Origin: Methanobacterium sp.
Lineage (GTDB): Archaea; Methanobacteriota; Methanobacteria; Methanobacteriales; Methanobacteriaceae
Assembly (NCBI GenBank): GCA_021372715.1
Contig: JAJFTX010000187.1
Location: 1-11,717, forward strand
Reading direction: 5' to 3'
Length of the DNA stretch: 11,717 bases
Positions 6,545 through 11,717 of the stretch are shown in pieces. The position numbers were made by a program, and so were the translations under genes. Numbering within the stretch: position 1 is the stretch's first letter; each line of letters opens with the position of its first letter. The notes under the pieces were generated by a model. That model saw only the letters and a program-made list of their open reading frames with translations. It had not been told where the DNA came from and searched no databases.

Positions 6545-6547
6545 CTT
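6541..6547 (-). promoter_or_regulatory. Shine-Dalgarno site deciding the start of the MacB-like permease
   Basis: AAGGTGG on the minus strand contains the GTG of the longest frame (6544-6542) and sits about five bases before TTG 6535-6533. It favours the TTG as the true start. Confidence 0.55.
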
Positions 6548-6583
6548 TTTTTTAATAATTAATCATTATTTAGCACGGCCGAA

Positions 6584-6591
6584 TATTTATA
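6584..6591 (-). promoter_or_regulatory. TATA box of the MacB-like operon (proximal)
   Basis: The minus strand reads AAAA then TATAAATATT, a good archaeal TATA box. A start near 6560 would leave a leader of about 20-25 bases carrying the AAGGTGG binding site. Confidence 0.55.
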
Positions 6592-6630
6592 TTTTATTAT
6601 TTAAGTTTTGAATTGAAAATAACAATTATT

Positions 6631-6645
6631 AAGATATAATATCTT
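6631..6645. repeat. 15-bp palindrome between two TATA boxes
   Basis: AAGATAT, a central A, then ATATCTT: perfect seven-base arms. It lies between the distal (6662-6671) and proximal (6584-6591) TATA boxes of the MacB-like operon. It could be an operator or an accident of AT-rich sequence. Confidence 0.35.
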
Positions 6646-6661
6646 TTAAAAAACTAGTGTG

Positions 6662-6671
6662 ATATTTATAT
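6662..6671 (-). promoter_or_regulatory. Possible distal TATA box of the MacB-like operon
   Basis: The minus strand shows GTTATATAAATATC, with a well-formed TATATAAATA. Transcription would start near 6640, inside the 15-bp palindrome, giving a leader of about 100 bases. Confidence 0.35.
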
Positions 6672-6690
6672 AACTTTCTATGTATTTTAT

Positions 6691-6708
6691 AAAAAATTGT
6701 AAAAAAAA
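6691..6708 (-). terminator. Oligo-T terminator after the ABC-2 exporter operon
   Basis: Eight T residues (6708-6701) and then six T residues (6696-6691) on the minus strand follow the permease stop by about 12 bases. They are expected to end the exporter transcript before the MacB-like operon. Confidence 0.5.
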
Positions 6709-6720
6709 TTAATTAAAAGA

Positions 6721-7860
6721 TCATTTCTTTCCTCGTTTTAAGGTCCAAACTGCTAAAAACAGGAAAAACAAGGCGAATATTAACAATGCCAGCAGATCAG
6801 GCCATATCTTATCCAAACCCCAACCCTTGAGCATCACCGCCCGGCAAGCATCTACAGCATAGGTGGGAGGTACTATATATGAAAATGGCCTTAACCAGTA
6901 TGGGATAGCTTGAACTGGCCAGAATACACCAGAAAGCAAGAACACAGGTAATATTACAAATGGGAAGAATTGTATTGCTTGTTCTGGTCTTTTAGCTAGA
7001 CTAGATAGCAATATTCCAAGAGCCTGACAGGCTATGGCTAAGATAGCCACAGCAAAAAACGCTAAGATAACATTGCCCACAACCATTATATTGAAGACCA
7101 TTATGGCAATGATCATTAGTAGCGCAACTTGTAGGACTCCAAATGTACTGAATGTTATGGCATATCCTGTAACAACTTCTCCTTCTGTCACAGGACTTGC
7201 TAGTACTCTTTCTAAAGTACCATTGGATCTCTCACCCACAAATGTGATAAGAGTTAAAATGGTAGTCAGAAGATAAACAACGAAAGCCAGTATACCCGGT
7301 ACAAAGAAATCAATAAACTCAGCATCTTTGCCATAAATAGGATCAGAAGTAACTTTAATGGCTGGTGTAATACCATTTTCTGTTAAAGTATCTGAAATAG
7401 CTTGGTTAACCGATTTTAAAATAGCATTTTTGATGTTGGTGATACTATCATCACCTTCAATTATAATCTCTGCATTCAGGGGATAAGATTGATTTTGAGA
7501 TTTTAAGAAAGCATTTTTACTGAAATCTTCTGGAAATATTATAACCGCTGATGATTGACCATTTTCTACTTTTAGACGTGCTTCATCTAAATTGGTCATA
7601 TTCTGTATATTTAATGTTGTAGTATTAAGATTGTTTATTATTTCAGTCGATAAATAAGTTGTACCACCTAGGGGAGAGGTTAATCCTTGATCCTGATTGA
7701 CTATTATGACATTAACGTTTTCTACATCACCACTAAAGGCCACACCAAACACACACATGGCGAAGATAGGCGCTAAAAACAACATCGCTAGACTACGTTT
7801 ATCATTTGCCACATCACGGAAAACCCGGCGACTAATGGCCATAATTCGGTAGAATTTCAT
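6721..7860 (-). CDS. ABC-2 type exporter permease
   Basis: 379 residues. It has the YhhJ/DrrB-like layout: one membrane helix (about 24-42), an outside domain (about 43-183), then five helices (about 184-206, 236-256, 262-288, 296-315, 355-374). The family signature GERSNGTLERVLASPVTEGE (209-228) is in the first cytosolic loop, and LLSGVFWPVQAIPYWLRPFSYIVPPTYAVD (308-337) is the usual late motif. Proteins like this export hydrophobic compounds, drugs, or lipid/glycan parts. The ATG overlaps the ATPase stop (ATGA), and GAGGTGAT (7871-7864) inside the end of the ATPase gene serves as ribosome-binding site, so the two proteins are made together. The outside domain has three N-x-S/T sequons. The substrate is unknown. 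Confidence 0.93.
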   Translation of the reverse strand: MKFYRIMAISRRVFRDVANDKRSLAMLFLAPIFAMCVFGVAFSGDVENVNVIIVNQDQGLTSPLGGTTYLSTEIINNLNTTTLNIQNMTNLDEARLKVENGQSSAVIIFPEDFSKNAFLKSQNQSYPLNAEIIIEGDDSITNIKNAILKSVNQAISDTLTENGITPAIKVTSDPIYGKDAEFIDFFVPGILAFVVYLLTTILTLITFVGERSNGTLERVLASPVTEGEVVTGYAITFSTFGVLQVALLMIIAIMVFNIMVVGNVILAFFAVAILAIACQALGILLSSLAKRPEQAIQFFPFVILPVFLLSGVFWPVQAIPYWLRPFSYIVPPTYAVDACRAVMLKGWGLDKIWPDLLALLIFALFFLFLAVWTLKRGKK

Positions 7861-8615
7861 GCCATCACCTCTTTTAGATCTTTATCCTCTTTTCGGGAGA
7901 ATAATAGGAATGCATCTTCTAGAGAATCTTTACCACTATTTTTGAGGAGATTAGCTGGTGTATCTTCGGCTATGAGTTTTCCCCTTTGTATAAATCCAAT
8001 ACGGTCACAGTGCCTTGCTTCATCCATGTAATGGGTGGTAATTAATATGGTTGCCCCATTTTCTTTTAACTGTTGGAAATATTTCCAGAAGGATTCTCTA
8101 AGTTCCGGATCAACTCCTACAGTTGGTTCATCAAGAAATAGAAGTTCAGGCTGGTGAATTAGGGTACATGCTAGGGAAACTCTGTGTTTCATACCTCCAC
8201 TGAGATTCTCCACCATTTCATATTTCCAATCCTCTAGATCAACAAATTTTAATAGTTCATCTTCTCTCTTCTCAATTTCCTCTCTTTTTAGGTTAAATAT
8301 CCTACCATAGAATTTCATATTTTGATCCACGGTAAGTCCCAAGTATATTCCTGTTTCTTGAGGCATATAACCAATTTTTGAAGCAATATTGCCATCCGGT
8401 ATCTCCTCTCCCAATACGCTTGCTTTTCCCTTTGTAGGGTTACGGATGCTAGCCAACATCTTGATGATGGTGGTTTTTCCTGCGCCATTGGGACCTAAAA
8501 GTCCGTATATTTCGCCTTTTTTCACCTTTAAATCCAAATCATTAACTGCAATGAAGTCTTTGAATTTTTTGGTAAGATGATTGGTAAGGATGGCATATTC
8601 GTTTTCTAGAGTCAT
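7857..8615 (-). CDS. ABC-2 exporter ATP-binding protein (CcmA/DrrA type)
   Basis: 252 residues. It supplies energy for the permease encoded next to it. Motifs in order are Walker A GPNGAGKTT (41-49), Q-loop Gln86 in IGYMPQETGIYLGLTV, signature LSGGMKHRVSLACTL (138-152), Walker B LLFLDE (158-163) with EPTVGVDP, and switch His195 (TTHYMDEA). The signature GGMKHR rather than GGMKRR is a mild variant. All catalytic residues are intact. The start is the ATG at 8615, with GGTGA (8626-8622) six bases upstream. It is the first gene of a two-gene operon transcribed divergently from the TrmB-type regulator. Confidence 0.95.
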   Translation of the reverse strand: MTLENEYAILTNHLTKKFKDFIAVNDLDLKVKKGEIYGLLGPNGAGKTTIIKMLASIRNPTKGKASVLGEEIPDGNIASKIGYMPQETGIYLGLTVDQNMKFYGRIFNLKREEIEKREDELLKFVDLEDWKYEMVENLSGGMKHRVSLACTLIHQPELLFLDEPTVGVDPELRESFWKYFQQLKENGATILITTHYMDEARHCDRIGFIQRGKLIAEDTPANLLKNSGKDSLEDAFLLFSRKEDKDLKEVMA

Positions 8616-8621
8616 ATTTTT

Positions 8622-8626
8622 TCACC
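8622..8626 (-). promoter_or_regulatory. Ribosome-binding site of the ABC-2 ATPase gene
   Basis: GGTGA on the minus strand, with a six-base spacer (AAAAAT) to the ATG at 8615. It matches the anti-Shine-Dalgarno sequence typical of methanogens. Confidence 0.7.
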
Positions 8627-8660
8627 AAATACTTCTAAATCATGATATTCTATTAAACAC

Positions 8661-8667
8661 ATTTATA
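8661..8667 (-). promoter_or_regulatory. Probable TATA box of the ABC-2 exporter operon
   Basis: The minus strand reads CTATAAATG. A start about 25 bases downstream (near 8638) leaves a leader of about 23 bases that holds the GGTGA site. Confidence 0.45.
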
Positions 8668-8712
8668 GATATTGTCACTAATAAAGGGTAAAATAAGAAA
8701 AAAGGATATAGC

Positions 8713-8720
8713 TTATAAAA
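8713..8720 (+). promoter_or_regulatory. Possible TATA box of the TrmB-type regulator gene
   Basis: TTATAAAA abuts the 17-bp palindrome. The start would fall near 8741-8745, giving a leader of about 85 bases. A weaker ATAAAAAA at 8785-8792 would give a short leader instead. Confidence 0.35.
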
Positions 8721-8737
8721 TGATAAATCATTTATCA
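8721..8737. promoter_or_regulatory. 17-bp palindrome, candidate operator between exporter and regulator
   Basis: TGATAAAT, a central C, then ATTTATCA: perfect eight-base arms. It lies between the divergent exporter and TrmB-type genes, immediately downstream of a TATAAAA on the plus strand. A bound dimer there would block RNA polymerase at that promoter. It is the most obvious symmetric site near the regulator. Confidence 0.45.
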
Positions 8738-8816
8738 AGATAACTTCTCGTAAAATAAACTAATAGTTAAATAATAATATCAAAATAAAAAAGTATTCAT
8801 CATTTAAACAAACTTA

Positions 8817-9611
8817 ATGGTGTATTTTATGGTTATAAGTAGGGAATCAAATGAGGCACTCAGGTTAATGGGACTAACCGATTATGAAACACATGCTTAT
8901 GTGGCATTAACTTCTTTAATCTCTGCTAATGCCGCTGATATAAGTTTAGCCTCCCATGTTCCTCGATCAAAAATTTATGATGTATTAAGAAGTCTGGTGA
9001 AAAAGGGTTTTATTGAAATGAACAGAGGAAAACCATTGAAGTTCACGGTTATACCTCCTCATGAAGTATTTAAAAAACATAAGAACAACATCAAAGATAC
9101 CTTGGACCTGGCAGAATCGGAACTTAACGTGATCTATGAAAGCCAGATACCCCAGGTTCCCGCACCTATCTGGATATTATATGGCCCTGATAAAATTGTG
9201 AATAAGGAGATGGAAATAATATCCCGAGCTCGGGAATCCTTGTTCATTATGGGTGGATTGATGTTTCAGGGAGAACCTGAAAAACTCAGAGAGAATCTGG
9301 AAAAATCTTTAAATAAAGGTGTTAACATCAGAGTACTAACCGCTCCTAGCTGCCGGGTGGATCAGATAGAAGTCCATACCCAAGATAAATTGAAAGATTT
9401 ACCTGTGGAAATTAAATTTTTTCCAGTTCCATTCATAAAACTAATTGTTAGAGATAAAAAAGAGATGTTGATAGCGTTTTGCAAGTTATCAGGTTCCACT
9501 GCTCTATCTGAAACTACTATAGCCATTTGGAATCAGTATCAGGAGTTTGTTGATACCATATCTGGAATTTATGATTTCATATGGAAATCAGATTATTTCA
9601 ATGAGATATAA
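8817..9611 (+). CDS. TrmB-family transcriptional regulator
   Basis: 264 residues, or 260 from the second ATG at 8829. TrmB proteins are archaeal winged-helix regulators, often controlling transport or metabolic genes next to them. The N-terminal winged helix (about 19-80) reads GLTDYETHAYVAL, then AADISLASHVPRSKIYDVL (recognition helix) and LVKKGFIEMNRGKPLKFTVI (wing). A short coiled segment (about 83-110) is the expected dimer linker. The C-terminal domain (about 117-262) begins IWILYGPDKIVNKEMEIISR and has the phospholipase-D-like fold layout typical of the family, without HKD catalytic motifs. Ligand unknown. The first ATG overlaps GGTG (8819-8822), which is six bases before ATG 8829, so 8829 is probably the true start. 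It is divergent from the ABC-2 exporter, its most likely target. Confidence 0.88.
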   Translation: MVYFMVISRESNEALRLMGLTDYETHAYVALTSLISANAADISLASHVPRSKIYDVLRSLVKKGFIEMNRGKPLKFTVIPPHEVFKKHKNNIKDTLDLAESELNVIYESQIPQVPAPIWILYGPDKIVNKEMEIISRARESLFIMGGLMFQGEPEKLRENLEKSLNKGVNIRVLTAPSCRVDQIEVHTQDKLKDLPVEIKFFPVPFIKLIVRDKKEMLIAFCKLSGSTALSETTIAIWNQYQEFVDTISGIYDFIWKSDYFNEI

Positions 9612-9713
9612 TCTAAGGATTTGATGTTTAAGAAGGATGTTAAATAGATTTATAAGGCAAGATCACCAATTAATTAAAATATTTAATTAATACTTGAGAT
9701 ATTTGGTTAAATT

Positions 9714-9733
9714 GATATATCTTTTTATTATAC
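9714..9733 (+). promoter_or_regulatory. Possible promoter of the MurG-like gene
   Basis: GATATATC followed by TTTTTATTATAC contains TATA-like stretches 73-92 bases before the ATG. The 194-bp spacer is so AT-rich that the assignment is weak. It also holds an AT-only inverted repeat at 9669-9691 (ten-base arms, three-base spacer). Confidence 0.25.
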
Positions 9734-9805
9734 AATGACTGAAATTTGAGAAATTTAATGAATTACCCATTAATGATATTGAAATTTTAAATAAGGTGTT
9801 TTAAG

Positions 9806-10849
9806 ATGAAAGCATTATTCGTGATTACTGGACCTGGTGTTGGAGGGGATAGTGCAGCTGCACTTAATATTTCCAAATCCTTGTCTAAAATTGGTGTTGA
9901 AAGTGAATTCGCCCTGGATAGTAAATCCAGTGGTTTATTGTTTAAAAATAATAACTTAAAATGGTATAAAACAACCGTACCCGCAGCAGGGGGACATGTG
10001 GCTTCCAAGTTTTCTTTATTAAAGGCTGCTTTTAAATCAATGAACGCAGTATTTGAAACATCTAGATTAATAAAAAATGTTAATCCAGATGTTGTTGTGG
10101 GTTTAAGTGGGGGAGGCGCGGTTATAGGATGTTTATCTGCTAAAATGGCGAATGTTCCATCTGTATGTATTCTGTGGACTCCTATTGATGCCAAGATCTG
10201 TCCAAGAGTAGCAACCGCGTGTGTTACTAGTACTGAGTCTCCATTGTTTGGAAAGGAAACCAAATTCAAAAATTTGCATCAATCATATTCTCCAATTGAT
10301 CCCACTGTAATCAATGGAGATAAGGAAAAAGCGCGCAATCTTATGCCAGATGAATACGATGAGAATTTACCTACCATCCTCTTATCATCAGGATCTCATC
10401 TCTTTGAAAAAATGGTTCTAGCCGCCTCAAAGCTAGGTAAAAGTGATATTGGGGCCAATATTGTCGTTGTAGGAATAAATAGAGATGAAAAATGTTTAAA
10501 ACTCCTTAAAGAAGATAATATAATATACTTAGGTTTTATAGACTGGATACGTGATTTATTTAAATTAGCCGACCTGGTTATATCTTCTGATGACGGAATA
10601 ATGATCCATGAAACCATAGCCTGTGGCTTACCGCTTATCACTCTTCAAGGGGTGAAATGGGGTCGGATCACACGATTCCCGGAAATATTCAAGGGCGCAT
10701 TAGTTCAAGGACATTTGGAAACCATAGATACCCAAGTAAAGGAAGCTCTTGAACATCTTGATGAAATGAAAGAAAATGTCACCAAGTACAGCAAAGATAT
10801 ATTAGAAACTCCCGATAGAATCGCTGAGATAATTTACCATAGTGTTTAA
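9806..10849 (+). CDS. MurG-like (GT28) glycosyltransferase
   Basis: 347 residues, close to bacterial MurG (about 355). MurG adds GlcNAc from UDP-GlcNAc to lipid I at the inner face of the membrane; this relative should transfer a sugar to a lipid-linked or glycan acceptor. The GT-B layout is clear. The N-domain has the loop ITGPGVGGDSAAALNISKSL (7-26) and VNPDVVVGLSGGGAVIGCLS (92-111). The C-domain has PTILLSSGS (189-197), IIYLGFIDWIRDLFKLADLV (239-258) and SSDDGIMIHETIACGLPLI (260-278), including the acidic residue Glu269 expected to hold the UDP ribose. No membrane helix is seen. The N-terminal loop has Asp15 where bacterial MurG has His (GGTGGH). GGTG (9795-9798) lies seven bases before the ATG. 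Acceptor and donor are unknown; pseudomurein or another surface glycan is inferred from the dehydrogenase gene that follows. Confidence 0.85.
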   Translation: MKALFVITGPGVGGDSAAALNISKSLSKIGVESEFALDSKSSGLLFKNNNLKWYKTTVPAAGGHVASKFSLLKAAFKSMNAVFETSRLIKNVNPDVVVGLSGGGAVIGCLSAKMANVPSVCILWTPIDAKICPRVATACVTSTESPLFGKETKFKNLHQSYSPIDPTVINGDKEKARNLMPDEYDENLPTILLSSGSHLFEKMVLAASKLGKSDIGANIVVVGINRDEKCLKLLKEDNIIYLGFIDWIRDLFKLADLVISSDDGIMIHETIACGLPLITLQGVKWGRITRFPEIFKGALVQGHLETIDTQVKEALEHLDEMKENVTKYSKDILETPDRIAEIIYHSV

Positions 10850-10915
10850 CATATTAAATCAGTTTAATCCATAATATAATAATAAATGAATTCATAATAC
10901 ATTTCAAAAATTAAT

Positions 10916-10960
10916 TGGTTGATAAACCAGGGGATACTTAATCTCCAAGAAAATGGTTTA
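10916..10960 (+). other. Structured spacer with two competing hairpins
   Basis: TAAACCA (10923-10929) pairs with TGGTTTA (10954-10960). Directly inside, GGGGAT (10930-10935) pairs with ATCTCC (10941-10946), with one G-U pair, around the loop ACTTA. This gives a 13-bp stem with a seven-base bulge on the 3' side. The same AACCA can instead pair with the upstream TGGTT (10916-10920) around GATA. No T-run follows, so it is not an ordinary terminator. It would be in the wecC leader only if transcription starts near 10900. Confidence 0.35.
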
Positions 10961-10984
10961 GCATAATAATAGTAGAAAAAAATC

Positions 10985-10992
10985 ATATATAT
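10985..10992 (+). promoter_or_regulatory. Possible TATA box of wecC
   Basis: ATATATAT about 55-60 bases before the GTG start predicts a transcript beginning near 11013-11017. ATAAAATAT (10998-11006) is a second candidate giving a shorter leader. A third, ATAATATAATAA near 10870-10882, would put the hairpins in the leader. Confidence 0.35.
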
Positions 10993-11037
10993 GTTCCATA
11001 AAATATCGTTTAGATATTAAGATTATAAACTTAAAAA

Positions 11038-11041
11038 GGTG
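11038..11041 (+). promoter_or_regulatory. Ribosome-binding site setting the GTG start of wecC
   Basis: AAAGGTG ends five bases before the GTG at 11047. No ATG lies in frame nearby, and the binding site decides for this GTG. Confidence 0.6.
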
Positions 11042-11046
11042 CGAAA

Positions 11047-11717
11047 GTGTATCAAAAATTACTTAAAAATATTAAAAATAAAGAATCAACAATTTGTGTA
11101 GTTGGATTAGGCTATGTAGGCCTTCCAACAGCTATATTCTTCGCTGAAAATGACTTTAATGTGATTGGAGTGGGAACAGATGAAATTAAATTGGATATGA
11201 TCGGTCAGGGAATTTCTCCATTAGGTGAGCTTGGATTAGATTCCCGATTATTGAAAGTTGTTCAGGATGGAAAATTAGTAACCACAACTGATCTTCCTGA
11301 AGCAACTCGCCAATCGGATATAATTTTAATCATTGTACCCACACCGGTTACCAAATCCAAAGACCCAGATCTTTCTCATATTAAATCTGCAGGAGGAAAT
11401 ATTGCCAAAGGGATGGGACCTGGTAAACTGGTTGTTTTGGAATCAACAGTATACCCTGGAGTAACTGAAGAAACATTGCAACCCATACTAGAATCTTCCG
11501 GTCTTAAAGCAGGTGAAGACTTCGGTCTAGCATACTGTCCAGAGAGATACAATCCCGGGGACGATGAACACTCCATAGAGAAAGTGGCACGTGTGGTTGG
11601 TGGAATAACACCAGAATGGGCGGAGATAACCCATGAATTATACCAGTTCATCATCGAAGAAGATATTCAGGTTTTAAGGAATATTAAAACAGCCGAAGCA
11701 GCTAAAGTTATTGAAAA
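11047..11717 (+). CDS. wecC: UDP-N-acetylhexosamine 6-dehydrogenase, WecC type (cut by right edge)
   Basis: The first 223 residues of a nucleotide-sugar dehydrogenase of the UDP-Glc/GDP-Man dehydrogenase family. These enzymes use two NAD+ to oxidise C6 of a UDP-sugar to a uronic acid; WecC proper makes UDP-ManNAcA. The start is GTG 11047. After 15 residues comes ICVVGLGYVGLPTAIFFAE, a Rossmann fold with G20-L-G-Y-V-G25. Further family motifs are DIILIIVPTPV (about 80-90), LVVLESTVYPGVTEE (about 122-136), AYCPERYNPGDD (about 161-172) and RNIKTAEAAKVIE at the edge. The catalytic Cys and UDP-binding C-domain are outside the window. The motifs favour the WecC/WbpA/TuaD superfamily with a HexNAc substrate, which is not proven. 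It lies 197 bp after the MurG-like gene on the same strand. Confidence 0.87.
   Translation, partial: MYQKLLKNIKNKESTICVVGLGYVGLPTAIFFAENDFNVIGVGTDEIKLDMIGQGISPLGELGLDSRLLKVVQDGKLVTTTDLPEATRQSDIILIIVPTPVTKSKDPDLSHIKSAGGNIAKGMGPGKLVVLESTVYPGVTEETLQPILESSGLKAGEDFGLAYCPERYNPGDDEHSIEKVARVVGGITPEWAEITHELYQFIIEEDIQVLRNIKTAEAAKVIE

Noticed and set aside
9669..9691. Inverted repeat ATTAATTAAA / TTTAATTAAT
   Set aside because: Made only of A and T in a very AT-rich spacer and likely by chance; mentioned under the promoter entry, not scored as a finding.
9787..10269. 160-codon open frame on the minus strand inside the MurG-like gene
   Set aside because: It lies wholly opposite a well-supported gene, has low-complexity content, no binding site and no recognisable domain.
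1..11717. CRISPR array, tRNA/rRNA genes, insertion sequences or prophage genes
   Set aside because: No regularly spaced repeats, cloverleaf-like GC-rich segments, transposase/integrase motifs or terminal inverted repeats with target duplications were seen on either strand.

Overview
The window looks like part of the chromosome of a methanogenic archaeon, most probably of the order Methanobacteriales (Methanobacterium-like). The reasons are the AT-rich composition, archaeal TATA-type promoters, GGTGA/GGAGG ribosome-binding sites, and a gene set of CDC48/VAT ATPase, Pelota, TrmB-type regulator, and MraY-like and MurG-like glycan enzymes. The genus is an inference from gene content. No database was searched.

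Left part (1-2457, all minus strand): the N-terminal domain of a CDC48-family AAA ATPase runs off the left edge. Upstream of it lies prephenate dehydrogenase (tyrosine synthesis), whose C-terminus looks like the tRNA-anticodon-binding domain of phenylalanyl-tRNA synthetase beta. Next comes a small 109-residue protein of unknown function. The promoter of the small gene contains a perfect 22-bp palindrome centred on its TATA box.

Middle (2628-4697, plus strand): the ribosome-rescue factor Pelota is followed by a polytopic membrane protein of the MraY/WecA phosphosugar-transferase superfamily with altered catalytic motifs. Converging on these from the right (4732-8615, minus strand) are two two-gene ABC transporters. 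One is a MacB/LolCDE-like pair (permease then ATPase, genes overlapping by 8 bp). The other is an ABC-2 exporter (ATPase then permease, overlapping by 4 bp). A TrmB-family regulator (8817-9611, plus) is transcribed divergently from the ABC-2 exporter. A 17-bp palindrome lies between them, so local control of the exporter is a reasonable hypothesis.

Right part (9806-11717, plus): a MurG-like (GT28) glycosyltransferase is followed by a UDP-N-acetyl-hexosamine 6-dehydrogenase of the WecC type, cut by the right edge. With the MraY-like protein these suggest cell-envelope glycan work (pseudomurein or another surface polymer), but the substrates cannot be read from the sequence. The spacer between the last two genes can form mutually exclusive hairpins.

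No gene-free stretch exceeds 300 bases. No rRNA, tRNA, CRISPR array, insertion sequence or attachment site was recognised.
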